Below, in pieces: positions 10,901 to 19,353 of a DNA stretch of 50,944 bases. The notes below the pieces were generated by a model. It did not search any database and was not told the DNA's origin. It was given only the letters and a program-made list of their open reading frames with translations. The DNA comes from Cellulophaga sp. BC115SP (lineage in GTDB: Bacteria; Bacteroidota; Bacteroidia; Cytophagales; Spirosomataceae), in assembly GCF_009905545.1 (NCBI RefSeq), contig NZ_JAAALB010000044.1, positions 1-50,944 on the forward strand. Direction: 5' to 3'. Within the stretch, counting starts at the first letter, position 1, and every line of letters begins with the position of its first letter. The position numbers and the translations under genes are program-made.

Positions 10901-13598
10901 AACTAATGCGACAGAGGATAATACAGTAGCCGCCTTGAAATTAGGTGGAACGCAAAATTATGGGAATATGACCTACAATATTTTGGGAACTTTAGATGTA
11001 AGCCAAGCACATTTTGTCTTGTATTCCAACACCAGTACATCCAATCCTTCAGCGGTTCAAACAATCGCCGTAAATGTGGGAACTCAAGGAATACTGAAAT
11101 TGGGCTCTGATGTTAGAATGGCGAAGAATGCTGCCACTCAAAATATTTTTGTAAACGTAGCAGACGGAGGAATCATTGATGCTACTACGGCGCCTTTAAA
11201 CTTGACCATAGCCCCAATTAGTGCCAATGGTCATACCACAAATGGTTCGGGTCAACTATGGTTTACCATGGCTCCAAACGCAGTCTACAAACAGGCTCTG
11301 AGCGCTGGAATGGCAACGCCTCTTTGGGTGGGTGTGTCTAACACAAGTTACAATCCTGTTACAATTACCCCTAACGCTGCAACAGTGGTCGAAACAAGTC
11401 TTCAAACAGGCTTTGGCCCAAGTGGGTTGGAGACTCAAACTATCCAGCAAGCCGTTAATCGTACATGGAACTTGAAAACTTCTGATGCGGTAAGTAGTTC
11501 ATTAAAGTTTGGATTCAACGCTTCTGATTTGAATGTAGGGGCAAGCGCCACTCAAGGAATGAAGCTTATTCGTTATAACTCCTCAACAAATACTTGGGAA
11601 AAAGTAGCCAATAGCACGCCACAATTAGGTCAAAATAACAGCTTTACTGTTTCTTATGATAATGTTTCACCACTGTCGAGTTTTGTTCTGAGCAACAGAT
11701 ACTATGTGCCAGTGAATATTACGAATCTTAGTTCTTTTTACTGTAAAAATGCTCCTGCTGTAACACTAACAGGAACCCCTTCGGGTGGAACTTTTACAGT
11801 AGATGGTAATCCCGTAAGTGTATTCGATCCTACAAGTTTATCTTCTGGAATGCACACAGTCATTTATGCTTTAGCAGATGGTGAAAACTCAGATACCTTG
11901 CAAGTGGAGGTAGGAGTCTCATTGACAGCTCCAAGTATTTCGGGTGCAGGAGTCTATTTTATGCCAAATCCAGTAACTCTAACTGCTTCTGGTTGTTCTG
12001 GTATCGTTCGCTGGTCAAATAATACCTCAGGAAATACATTAACCATATCTGGTGTAGGAAGTTATTCGTATACAGCTACTTGTGTTGTGAATGGTTGTGT
12101 TTCGCCCTCCAGCGATGTGGCAATCGTGGAAATCAAAAAGCTAGACCAGATGATTACTTTTGAGGAAATAACTAATAAGTACATCGACGAAGCAGACTTT
12201 ACTCCAGTGGTTTCTTCTAATGCAGGTTTGGCTATTTCATTAGTAAGCTCAGACACAAGTATCGCCAAAATTTCTAATGGACTAATCAAATTAGTGGGCG
12301 TTGGGACTGTACAAATTACTGCTTCACAATCAGGAAATGGCAATTATAATCCTGCTGCTAATATCTCTAGGAGCTTTTCTATTTTAAGTTCTGTTAAAAT
12401 AAAATATCAGAACGGAGATAATAGTACGACCAACAATCAAATTAAACCATTTTTGACCTTAGTAAACGAAAGTAATCATACAATCCCTTACAACGAATTG
12501 ACGGTGAAGTACTGGTTTACTCCAGAAAATTATACGGGCATCAATACATGGATTGACTATGCAGCACTTGGGAATTCGAATGTCAAAATGAGTTATGCTA
12601 ATTTGCCTAATCCACGAAATAATGCCTTAGGATATGTAGAATACAGCTTTTTAGCCGCGGCAGGTAATCTGGGAGCAAATGCTAATTCAGGTGTAATTCA
12701 ATCAAGATTTGCCAATACAGATTGGTCAGATTTGAATGAACAAAACGATTATTCATGGTCAAATACCAATTCCACTTTATTGGTGACTAACATTACGGTG
12801 TATAGAAATGGTAAATTGATTTGGGGGCAAGAGCCGTCTTTGGTACCTGTCAACCAGTCGCTGAAAGTGTATGCAAATTCAAAGTCACAACCCAATTCAA
12901 ACACTATTAGTACCTATTTAACCCTCAATAATGAAGGGAATAGCCCTGTAAACTACAAGGATCTGAAAGTTCGCTATTGGTTTACCAAAGATGGAAGTGC
13001 CAACTTAAACACCTTCTTTGACTATGTGCAGATAGGTAATGCTCAGGTTAATGGAACTTTTGGCAGTGTTTCTAACAAACAAGGCGCAGATTCCTATTTT
13101 GATCTTGGTTTTAACGCCACAGCTGGCGTCCTTTATCCTTTATCAAATTCGGGAAATATCAATTTTAGAATTGCGAAAACTGATTGGAGTAACTTCAACC
13201 AAAATGATGACTATTCATACATGAATGTCAATGGAAATTCTTTGTTGTTAAATACCAAAATTTCAGTGTATTATCAGGGGAATCTAATATTCGGCTCTGA
13301 GCCTAATGCCTTGTCCAATAATGCAATAGGGGATAATCTGGCATTGATACAGTACAGTGTATATCCTAATCCTTCTTCTCAAAATAATGTCAAAGTAGCG
13401 TTGAAAAATGACATTAAGTTGGAAAATGATGTTCCAATTCGAGTATATAACAGCACTGGGATGCTTATTACTGAGAAGATAGTAGAGGCTGGTGAGACGA
13501 GAACAATAGAACTCAATTTACCAGACCAATTGACAACAGGGGTGTATTACATCCAATTAGGAAATATGCCATCTGTTAAGCTAATCCTTCAAAAATAG
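7956..13598 (+). CDS. Secreted multimodular polysaccharide lyase: PL5/PL38-like, CBM6-like, Ig-like, tandem CBM3, T9SS sorting domain
   Basis: Predicted extracellular endo-lyase for a uronic-acid polysaccharide. After a signal peptide (about 1-28) comes an (alpha/alpha)-toroid of the alginate-lyase superfamily (about 40-400). Its family motifs are WFMYNGDAGRHGNQG and the catalytic-region QESARDQTHS...EMAWNQGDDIY (about 305-335). Next: a CBM6-like module (about 495-645, TIEAENF...GEWVNYTV); a Big-type Ig domain (about 649-729); a long beta-rich G8/beta-helix-like stretch (about 735-1250); PKD/Ig-like segments and a second Big domain (about 1398-1477). Two CBM3 cellulose-binding-type modules follow (about 1480-1628 and 1636-1784, both with LTVKYWF/LKVRYWF and DWS...QNDYS). 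The tail from about 1800 is a type A T9SS C-terminal domain (YPNPSS...GVYYIQ). The PL5/PL38 assignment and glucuronan or alginate as substrate are inference. Confidence 0.85.
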   Translation: MKTYLTWQLRLLFLIIVGLMPYVHTQAQTFTHPGVSHKKSDLDRMKAMVAAGIEPWKSSFKSLSQSPYASYSYAVRGNGSTTLATVSTITGFNYDDIKYDGLAAYCNALMWYVTGDERHAKKAVEIFNAWSYLQRIKTGGTRSLDAGRVIWKLLEGAEIIKHTYTGWNATDLERFKSMLVYPGYSSTVEPTAQINNEEVTFYWFMYNGDAGRHGNQGIFGMRGVAAMGIFLDNRVMYERSIRYLKGLPHRADDLPYPAGPPINGTTPTSASNEYQEVYALNGFDNSVPDYGYNELIQNYVWENGQCQESARDQTHSLNGVGNILTICEMAWNQGDDIYSFLDNRLLKGMEYSYRYNVSLNYPYPDQTTPWEPTVESGEFIRRRDRTGRWQSLRMNPLNEGKTATTRATGFKFDRAPITEMVLGHYRDRIGVNANNYKWTQRAYDISTQELGVESQGFEVDYPGWGGLTFHRTSLSPGDACAFVNGKPVFAIPNFPATIEAENFDYMPTDGQNKTFYDLSNSNTGGQFRPNEAVDIESRSNGGYHLTFLEAGEWVNYTVNVPTAGRFKININALVLAAGGKIKIEFDGTDKTGEFDIPANGNSDWQTITIAPQVSLHAGVQSMRIKIVGVSNAFKLDNIVVEYLGALPTQTISFPAIATKSFGAANFNPSASTSSGLPVTYTSSNTSVATIVNGLVQIVGVGSCLITASQQGNDDYAAAQSVSRTLLVTGIAAGDYLSSGNMNWNGGTWNISDGNGGIASSTTTAPTANTNVHILAGHTVTLSSVAGSCKSLTVNAQATLTETIALTVANTLIMDGTMTHTGAITANGDVFVGGIWTASSNLTVAKNFSIQSSGVYKSSTAPGGSVFSLTVNGNDAVVRVDGTLGGTTTGNSTVGEGIRLYLGGSGSPTVTGTGIVNIARFQPTGNNIQNIIFDIDMNFGNNSVQSSGINTLSLLAGTSNKTLTINAGKTVKISNPNGSFHSPTNATEDNTVAALKLGGTQNYGNMTYNILGTLDVSQAHFVLYSNTSTSNPSAVQTIAVNVGTQGILKLGSDVRMAKNAATQNIFVNVADGGIIDATTAPLNLTIAPISANGHTTNGSGQLWFTMAPNAVYKQALSAGMATPLWVGVSNTSYNPVTITPNAATVVETSLQTGFGPSGLETQTIQQAVNRTWNLKTSDAVSSSLKFGFNASDLNVGASATQGMKLIRYNSSTNTWEKVANSTPQLGQNNSFTVSYDNVSPLSSFVLSNRYYVPVNITNLSSFYCKNAPAVTLTGTPSGGTFTVDGNPVSVFDPTSLSSGMHTVIYALADGENSDTLQVEVGVSLTAPSISGAGVYFMPNPVTLTASGCSGIVRWSNNTSGNTLTISGVGSYSYTATCVVNGCVSPSSDVAIVEIKKLDQMITFEEITNKYIDEADFTPVVSSNAGLAISLVSSDTSIAKISNGLIKLVGVGTVQITASQSGNGNYNPAANISRSFSILSSVKIKYQNGDNSTTNNQIKPFLTLVNESNHTIPYNELTVKYWFTPENYTGINTWIDYAALGNSNVKMSYANLPNPRNNALGYVEYSFLAAAGNLGANANSGVIQSRFANTDWSDLNEQNDYSWSNTNSTLLVTNITVYRNGKLIWGQEPSLVPVNQSLKVYANSKSQPNSNTISTYLTLNNEGNSPVNYKDLKVRYWFTKDGSANLNTFFDYVQIGNAQVNGTFGSVSNKQGADSYFDLGFNATAGVLYPLSNSGNINFRIAKTDWSNFNQNDDYSYMNVNGNSLLLNTKISVYYQGNLIFGSEPNALSNNAIGDNLALIQYSVYPNPSSQNNVKVALKNDIKLENDVPIRVYNSTGMLITEKIVEAGETRTIELNLPDQLTTGVYYIQLGNMPSVKLILQK

Positions 13599-13613
13599 AT
13601 CAGGTTTTTACAG

Positions 13614-13650
13614 ATTCGAGAGTCTTTTTGAGGCTCTCGAATTTTATTTT
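13614..13650 (+). terminator. Rho-independent terminator after the large lyase gene
   Basis: Perfect 9-bp inverted repeat ATTCGAGAG / CTCTCGAAT (13614-13622, 13634-13642) runs into TTTTATTTT, 15 nt after the stop codon. It separates the lyase transcript from the downstream regulator. Confidence 0.88.
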
Positions 13651-13710
13651 ATAGTTTCCAGTGTCTCTCGAAATGCTTGCTTACGAGCTTAACTTTTACC
13701 CTGTCAAAAC

Positions 13711-13743
13711 TTTTTTACATATTTTTCTTCATAAAAGGGTATC
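13711..13743 (+). promoter_or_regulatory. Putative ECF-type promoter element before the LacI-type gene
   Basis: TTTTTTAC (13711-13718), 18 nt spacer, then GGGTATC (13737-13743) preceded by AAAA and followed by AAATTC. The element before the second fecR homologue has the same two blocks with a 19-nt spacer. The regulator start lies 223 nt downstream, so the leader is long. Function is inferred from recurrence. Confidence 0.5.
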
Positions 13744-13966
13744 AAATTCAAAAAGTGGCATCTTTTTATTGTGGACTACTTAGAAATTGCACTAAGAGTA
13801 TATGATTCATTATAAAATCAATAATTTTTCATAGATTTTTAAGAAAAAGTAGAAATGCAGTCTGTGGAGAGGATGGATGTTTTTTCAAAAACTAGGTTTT
13901 TTTATGAGAATAATCGTTTAACTTGTATGCTACTTCCCGAAAAACTTAAAACGATTGTGTTTGTAG

Positions 13967-14995
13967 ATGAAAAAAATGTCTATCAAAGAAGTGGCAAGCG
14001 CTCTTCAAATTTCTACTGCTACGGTTTCATATATCCTTAATGGAAAAGCCAAAGAAAAACGTATTAGTCCCGAATTAACAAAAAAAGTAACAGCTTTTAT
14101 TGAAGAAAATAACTTCAGACCCAACCATTTGGCTAAGAGTCTCCGAACGGGCAAAACGAATGTGATTGGCTTGATTGTTGAAGATATTGCCGACCCATTT
14201 TTTGCTAGTGTAGCAGGGCATATCGAAAATGTAGCTTATGAGAATGGCTACAAAATCATTTATAGTAGTACCAAAAACGACCCTAAAAAAGCCAAAGAGC
14301 TGATTGATACTTTCAGAGATCGTAATGTAGATGGGTATATCATTACGCCTACAGAAGGTATTGACAATGAAATTAAATATCTGATTGATAGTAAGTTGCC
14401 AGTGGTATTGTTTGATAGGAATTGTAATGATTTAGATATTAGTTATGTGGGAATGAACAATTTCGAAAGCTCATATCAAGCAGCGAAATACCTTATTTCA
14501 CAAGATTATAAAAATATTGCATTTGTAACGCTCGACTCAGTTCAGCCCCAAATGATAGACCGTTTGCTAGGCTATGAAAGAGCGATTTATGAAAACCGTT
14601 TGACTTCTTTTGTCAAAAAAGTGGAGTATCGTGCTGCCAAAGAACATTTGATTATGGCGGAAATTGAGAATATGCTAAAAACTGAACCTCAAATAGATGC
14701 GATATTTTTTGCTACTAACTATTTAGCTATCACAGGAATAGAGTTGCTAAATCGCATGGGAGTAAAAATAGGAGAGGAGTTAGGCATGATGGTTTTTGAT
14801 GACAACGATTTGTTCCGTATTCATCAGCCATCTATCTCAGCGATTGCTCAACCGATTCAGGAAATGTCTCAACAACTGATTAATGACTTGTTGGAACACA
14901 TGCAAGATACCAACGAGTATACCAATAGAACAACCGTTTTGCCTGCACACCTTATTATCAGAGATTCGTCGAGTAAAATGCGCAAAAATGCTTAG
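13967..14995 (+). CDS. LacI/GalR-family transcriptional regulator
   Basis: DNA-binding regulator controlled by a sugar effector. The N-terminal LacI helix-turn-helix spans about residues 4-23 (MSIKEVASALQISTATVSYIL), followed by the hinge NFRPNHLAKSLRTGKTNVIGLIV. A periplasmic-binding-protein-like sensor domain follows (ADPFFASVAGHIENVAYENGY, DGYIITP, VVLFDRN, and MMVFDDNDLFRIHQPSISAIAQP). 342 residues is the standard length. It is a single gene between the lyase and the GH88-to-heparinase run and is the most likely local repressor or activator of that run. A palindrome at 15173-15192 just before GH88 is a possible operator. The effector is unknown; a uronate-derived sugar or pentose would fit the neighbours. 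Confidence 0.93.
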   Translation: MKKMSIKEVASALQISTATVSYILNGKAKEKRISPELTKKVTAFIEENNFRPNHLAKSLRTGKTNVIGLIVEDIADPFFASVAGHIENVAYENGYKIIYSSTKNDPKKAKELIDTFRDRNVDGYIITPTEGIDNEIKYLIDSKLPVVLFDRNCNDLDISYVGMNNFESSYQAAKYLISQDYKNIAFVTLDSVQPQMIDRLLGYERAIYENRLTSFVKKVEYRAAKEHLIMAEIENMLKTEPQIDAIFFATNYLAITGIELLNRMGVKIGEELGMMVFDDNDLFRIHQPSISAIAQPIQEMSQQLINDLLEHMQDTNEYTNRTTVLPAHLIIRDSSSKMRKNA

Positions 14996-15022
14996 ATGAA
15001 CCTATAAGGTGTGGATAGAAAA

Positions 15023-15126
15023 GTAATAATGCAAAATAAAATTGCATTATTACGCTCTAGGTTAAAAGCATTAAGCAGAAATATATCCTTTATTTCTACA
15101 AATAACATGTTTTAACTTTTAGCTTA
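15023..15126 (+). repeat. Dispersed intergenic repeat, copy 1
   Basis: Begins with a perfect 12-bp stem, GTAATAATGCAA / TTGCATTATTAC (15023-15034, 15042-15053), and ends with AACTTTTAGCTTA at 15114-15126. The same two blocks recur, inverted, at 24844-24952 with the shared loop AAAATAAA and similar internal spacing (91 versus about 96 nt). The hairpin may also end the LacI-type transcript. Confidence 0.6.
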
Positions 15127-15172
15127 TGGCATAAAGCCCACAGCGCTAATATTTATCCCTTTTTTTAATTGA

Positions 15173-15192
15173 TAGCTTAATCCTTTAAGCTA
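15173..15192 (+). promoter_or_regulatory. Palindrome before GH88, possible operator
   Basis: TAGCTTAA and TTAAGCTA form a perfect 8-bp inverted repeat around TCCT, ending 11 nt before the GH88 start codon. Its symmetry and 20-bp size fit a LacI-family operator and a LacI-type gene is the neighbour. It is equally a short RNA hairpin over the ribosome entry region. Confidence 0.3.
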
Positions 15193-15203
15193 AGTGAATT
15201 GCT

Positions 15204-16391
15204 ATGAAAAAAATATTGACTACTTGTATCGCTATTTGCTTGACTTGGACCGTAAATGCGCAGTTTAATCCTCAAAAAGAAATTGATTATTGTGCGACAC
15301 AAGCCTTAAAAACTATCAACGCTTTACCCGCCGATGGTCAAGGGAATAATATCCCAAGAAGTATCGAGAAGGATAAAACAGCTTGGCGACTTGTAGATTA
15401 CAAAGATTGGTGCAGTGGTTTTTGGTCTGGCGCTTTATGGTATTTGTACGAGGGCACCAAGAATCCTCTTTTTAAAGAGCAGGCCGAAAGATTTGATAAA
15501 CAATTAAAACCTTTATCCCAAGAAAAGGCCTACGATCATGATCTTGGCTTTCAGATTTTTTGTAGTTATGGCAATGGGTATCGCTTAACGGCTAATTCTA
15601 CCTATAAGAAGGTGATTCTCGCTACTGCCGATACATTGGCAACGCTTTATAATCCCAAAGTAGGGACGATTTTATCATGGCCTCGAGAAGTGAAAAAATT
15701 TGGTGCACATAATACCATCATCGACAATATGATTAACCTAGAGTTGTTGTTCTGGGCGGCTAAAAATGGAGAGAATAAAAAGCTCTACAAGATAGCCGAG
15801 CAACATGCACTAACTACTATGAAAAATCATTTTCGTGATGATTACACCTCGTATCATGTGGTGCTGTATGATTCGTTGACTGGGAAAAAAATCAAAGGAA
15901 TGACCCATCAAGGTTATGCGGATCATACCATGTGGGCACGCGGACAATCTTGGGCAATTTATGGTTTTACCATGTGTTACCAATTTACTAAAAACCCTCA
16001 ATTTTTAGATTTCGCTCAGAAAGTGACCGATGTGTATTTAAAAAATTTACCTGATAATACCTTGATTCCCTACTGGGACTTCAATACGCCAGAAATTCCG
16101 AATACGACCAGAGATGCTTCTGCGGCTGCCGTAACTGCATCGGCGTTATTTGATTTAGCCAACTTTGTGAAAAGTCCACAAAAGAAGGCTTTGTATTTAG
16201 CCAAGGCTAAAAAAATGGTAGAAAGTTTATCGTCTGCCGAATATCAGAGTAGAAAAGTAAATAATGCATTTCTGCTACATTCCACAGGAAATAGACCAAT
16301 TAATGGAGAGGTAGATGCTTCTATTATTTATGGAGATTATTATTATATCGAGGCCTTGTTGAAATACAAGAAATTGCTCAAACATCAATAA
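15204..16391 (+). CDS. GH88-family unsaturated glucuronyl hydrolase
   Basis: Removes the 4,5-unsaturated uronic acid left at the non-reducing end of oligosaccharides by polysaccharide lyases, by a hydration mechanism. Signal peptide at 1-19 (ending VNAQ), so probably periplasmic. The (alpha/alpha)6 GH88 fold is recognised from WCSGFWSGALWYLYEGT, YDHDLGFQIFCSYGNGYRLT and GMTHQGYADHTMWARGQSWAIYGF. The catalytic aspartates of the family correspond to Asp113 (HDLGF) and Asp174 (IIDNMINLELL). 395 residues is typical. It is the first gene of the downstream catabolic run and couples directly to the lyases at 7956 and 22422. GH105 is the nearest alternative, but the motifs fit GH88 better. Confidence 0.92.
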   Translation: MKKILTTCIAICLTWTVNAQFNPQKEIDYCATQALKTINALPADGQGNNIPRSIEKDKTAWRLVDYKDWCSGFWSGALWYLYEGTKNPLFKEQAERFDKQLKPLSQEKAYDHDLGFQIFCSYGNGYRLTANSTYKKVILATADTLATLYNPKVGTILSWPREVKKFGAHNTIIDNMINLELLFWAAKNGENKKLYKIAEQHALTTMKNHFRDDYTSYHVVLYDSLTGKKIKGMTHQGYADHTMWARGQSWAIYGFTMCYQFTKNPQFLDFAQKVTDVYLKNLPDNTLIPYWDFNTPEIPNTTRDASAAAVTASALFDLANFVKSPQKKALYLAKAKKMVESLSSAEYQSRKVNNAFLLHSTGNRPINGEVDASIIYGDYYYIEALLKYKKLLKHQ

Positions 16392-16419
16392 ATCAATGTC
16401 ACATAACCTCTGAATATAC

Positions 16420-16497
16420 TTACTCATCTCGTCTATTGGGGTTTTAGATTTACACCTATTTGGATTGGATAGTTTTACCGAATAGACGGATGAGTAA
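16420..16497 (+). repeat. Long inverted repeat between GH88 and GH97
   Basis: Arms 16420-16437 and 16481-16497 (TTACTCATC(T)CGTCTATT) pair over 17 bp with one bulged T, around a 43-nt loop, and end 27 nt before the GH97 start. No T-run follows the right arm, so an intrinsic terminator is unlikely. A processing or mRNA-stability element is possible. Confidence 0.5.
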
Positions 16498-16524
16498 CAA
16501 ACAAAAACAATCATTTCTAACATT

Positions 16525-18426
16525 ATGATAAGAACTCTTACCATGACCCTGTGCCTGTTTTTAGGGTATTCTTTTGCCTTCGCACAGAAAGGTCTTATTC
16601 CTCAAACCCTTCAAACCGTCAAATCTCCTGACGGAAAATTAGTTTGTCAACTTTATCAAAAATTGGATAAAAAAGGGCATAAAGCAATTTTTTATACCCT
16701 TACCTACAATAGTACTCCAATCATCTTGGAGTCAGAGCTAGATATTCAGTTAGACAATCATTTATCTGAATTAGCCATGGCATTGAAGGTAGATAAAACT
16801 ACCAAATGGTGTGAAGATATGGAGTTTCTCAGAGCGAGTTCATCTGTAGTAGATTCAGTTTGGAAGCCTTTGTATGGTGAACGTTCTGTGATAAAAAATC
16901 GCTATTCTGCTGCTACGATCGCTTTTCAAAAAAGTAGCAATCATGATTATAAAATGGATATTCAGGTGAGATTGTACAATGAAGGGCTAGCTCTCCGCTA
17001 TTTCTTCCCTGAAAATCCGAAAGGCTCTTATTACCAGATTACAGCCGAGAATACAGAGTTTTCGCTTCCTGCTGGAACAACGGCATTCTATACACAATGG
17101 GCACAAGGCAAATATCAAGAGCTTCCGTTAAAAGACTGGGTGGATTCGGGAGAAAGACCGATGCCATTGAGACTTGCGAATGGTTTGTGGGCGTGTTTGG
17201 CAGAAGCCGAAATGGTGAATTACGCTCGTGGAAAATTCGCTTTATCCAAAACCAAAAAGAATACCATTCAAACGAGCTTGTACGGAGGAGTAGATGCTAT
17301 TACCTATTTTGGAACGCCTTGGCGAGTAATCATGGTAGCGGAGTCGGAGGGGCAACTCATCGAAAATAATGATATTCTTTTGAACCTAAATCCTGCCAAT
17401 AAAATTGCCAAAACAGATTGGATTAAGCCAGGGAAAATTATTCGTGAAATGACTTTGACCACACAAGGCGCCAAAGATGCGATTGATTTTGCTGCGAAAA
17501 ATAACCTCCAATATATTCTGTTTGACTGGAAATGGTATGGGCCAGCCTTGACTTGGGATACTGATGCGGCCAAAGTGGTAGCACCTATTGATATGCCTGC
17601 TGTAGTGGAATACGGAAAGCAAAAGGGTGTTGGAATTTGGCTGTATGTAAATCTTCAATCTTTGGTTAAACAAGCAGATGAGATTTTCCCGCTTTATAAA
17701 AAATGGGGTATTAAAGGCATTAAGTTTGGGTTTGTACAAGTGGGTTCTCAACATTGGACAACTTGGGTAGAGGAGGCCATAAAAAAATGTGCTGCCAATG
17801 ATTTAATGGTAAACATACACGACGACTGGCGACCAACTGGTGAGATGCGAACTTATCCGAACCTCATGACGGCCGAGGGTATTAGAGGAAACGAAGAAAT
17901 GCCGGATGCTTCTCATAATGTAATGCTTCCTTTTACCAGATATATTGGTGGCGCGGCGGATTATACGATTTGCTATTACACCAATCGAATTAAGACTACC
18001 CATGCTCATCAGTTAGCTATGGCAGCGGTTTATTACAGTCCAATTCAAACGCTGTTTTGGTACGATAAACCATCACAAAGTAAGGATGAACCTGAATTAG
18101 AGTTTTGGCGAAAAATCCCAACTACTTGGGATGAAACAAAAGTAGTAAATGGTAAAATGGGTGAATATATCACGATTGCTCGTAAGTCAGGAAATGATTG
18201 GTTTTTAGGATGTATGACTAACAACGCTGCCCGTAAGCTGACGATAGACTTTAGTTTTTTAACTGTAGGTAAAAAGTATAAAGCTCATCTCTATTTTGAT
18301 GATGCAAACGTAAATACTGCTACCAAAGTAGGGATGAAAACTATTAGCGTGGATTACACAAGCAAACTGGAGGTGGATTTGTTGGCATCGGGTGGATACG
18401 CCATTTGGTTTGAAGAGGAAAAATAG
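16525..18426 (+). CDS. GH97-family glycoside hydrolase
   Basis: Alpha-glucosidase/alpha-galactosidase-type enzyme of family GH97, with a signal peptide (ends SFAFAQ). N-terminal GH97_N beta-sandwich (SPDGKLVCQLYQK...YNEGLALRYFFP), then the catalytic barrel (LQYILFDWKWYG, MPAVVEYGKQKGVGIWLYVN, LMVNIHDDWRPTGEMRTYPNLMTAEGIRGNEEMP, FTRYIGGAADYT) and the C-terminal beta domain. At the position where retaining GH97 enzymes carry a nucleophilic Asp (KVDF-type motif), this protein reads KFGF near residue 400. It therefore looks like the inverting branch, which uses glutamates. 633 residues is normal. Probably removes an alpha-linked side or terminal sugar from imported fragments; the exact linkage is not determinable. 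Confidence 0.9.
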   Translation: MIRTLTMTLCLFLGYSFAFAQKGLIPQTLQTVKSPDGKLVCQLYQKLDKKGHKAIFYTLTYNSTPIILESELDIQLDNHLSELAMALKVDKTTKWCEDMEFLRASSSVVDSVWKPLYGERSVIKNRYSAATIAFQKSSNHDYKMDIQVRLYNEGLALRYFFPENPKGSYYQITAENTEFSLPAGTTAFYTQWAQGKYQELPLKDWVDSGERPMPLRLANGLWACLAEAEMVNYARGKFALSKTKKNTIQTSLYGGVDAITYFGTPWRVIMVAESEGQLIENNDILLNLNPANKIAKTDWIKPGKIIREMTLTTQGAKDAIDFAAKNNLQYILFDWKWYGPALTWDTDAAKVVAPIDMPAVVEYGKQKGVGIWLYVNLQSLVKQADEIFPLYKKWGIKGIKFGFVQVGSQHWTTWVEEAIKKCAANDLMVNIHDDWRPTGEMRTYPNLMTAEGIRGNEEMPDASHNVMLPFTRYIGGAADYTICYYTNRIKTTHAHQLAMAAVYYSPIQTLFWYDKPSQSKDEPELEFWRKIPTTWDETKVVNGKMGEYITIARKSGNDWFLGCMTNNAARKLTIDFSFLTVGKKYKAHLYFDDANVNTATKVGMKTISVDYTSKLEVDLLASGGYAIWFEEEK

Positions 18427-18446
18427 TTTAGAGAAACAGGTTAATT

Positions 18447-19295
18447 ATGAAACATATAGGTGTTGATATTGGAGGCTCGCATATTACGGCAGCCCAAGTT
18501 GATTTACAAAAAGGAGAGGTCGTTGCTTCTACCTTATCAAGAGCAAAAGTTCATCCACATGGTAGTGCTGAAGAAATTTTGAGTATTTGGGCAGAAACAA
18601 TCAAGCAGGCATTACAGGGCTCAGAAGATGGTCGAATTGGTATCGCGATGCCAGGTCCATTTGACTACCTCACAGGGATTTGTTTGATGAAAAATGTCAA
18701 TAAATACGAATCGCTGTATGGACTCAACATCAAACAAGAACTCTCAGATCGATTGGGGATTGATGTGCAAAATATCGTTTTCCGCAATGACTCAGAAGCC
18801 TTTTTAGCTGGCGAAATGCGTTTTGGAGCAGGTAAAGGTTTGGAAAAAGGAATAGGTATTACGCTTGGGACAGGGCTAGGTACTTCCATTTATCAAAATG
18901 GCGAAGCGCAGGATATGGCTTTAGGTATTAATTATCCTATGCTGGAGGGCGTAGCCGAAGATTATATATCCACTCGTTGGTTTGTGGATACTTATCAGTT
19001 AAAAACTCAAAATTCCATTGAAGGTGTCAAACAATTGGTACAATTATATCCTTCTGATGTGATTGCTCGTAAATTATTCGAGGATTTTGGTCAAAATCTA
19101 TCTTCATTCATTCATGGTTTTATCAAACGATTCGAACCAGAAGTTATCATTATTGGAGGGAATATTGCCCACGCCTCAGAGAAGTTTTTCCCAACCATTA
19201 TTCAACAATTGGCAGCATACAACCCAACGATTCAACTACATAAAGCTATTTTAAACGAAGAAGCATCACTTTTAGGTGCCATTAGCCATAAATGA
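18447..19295 (+). CDS. ROK-family sugar kinase-like protein
   Basis: Cytoplasmic ROK (repressor, ORF, kinase) protein, expected to phosphorylate a hexose or related monosaccharide with ATP. The N-terminal phosphate loop is GVDIGGSHITAA; the catalytic Asp lies in FRNDSEAFLAGE near residue 114; a second phosphate motif is GITLGTGLGTS; the C-terminal adenosine motif is PEVIIIGGNIA. The CxCGxxGC zinc cluster of many ROK proteins is absent. At 282 residues it is on the short side. No N-terminal helix-turn-helix is present, so it is a kinase rather than a repressor. It begins 20 nt after GH97 and is followed 58 nt later by the MFS transporter, consistent with a transport-plus-activation pair. Confidence 0.88.
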   Translation: MKHIGVDIGGSHITAAQVDLQKGEVVASTLSRAKVHPHGSAEEILSIWAETIKQALQGSEDGRIGIAMPGPFDYLTGICLMKNVNKYESLYGLNIKQELSDRLGIDVQNIVFRNDSEAFLAGEMRFGAGKGLEKGIGITLGTGLGTSIYQNGEAQDMALGINYPMLEGVAEDYISTRWFVDTYQLKTQNSIEGVKQLVQLYPSDVIARKLFEDFGQNLSSFIHGFIKRFEPEVIIIGGNIAHASEKFFPTIIQQLAAYNPTIQLHKAILNEEASLLGAISHK

Positions 19296-19353
19296 TTAAT
19301 GAATTAATCAAACATTATTGCTATCGGTTTCTGTCCTAAAGCACACCAAAATC

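Larger units (their letters stand above)
13599..13966. other. 368-nt intergenic region between lyase and LacI-type gene
   Basis: Holds the lyase terminator (13614-13650) and a putative ECF-type promoter (13711-13743). About 220 nt of A/T-rich leader then precedes the LacI-type start. A short open frame at 13855-14040 overlaps that start in another frame and has no recognisable product. Confidence 0.6.

Noticed and set aside
13855-14040. Open frame of about 60 codons overlapping the LacI-type start
   Set aside because: It overlaps a clear helix-turn-helix coding start in another frame, and its sequence is low in recognisable features.
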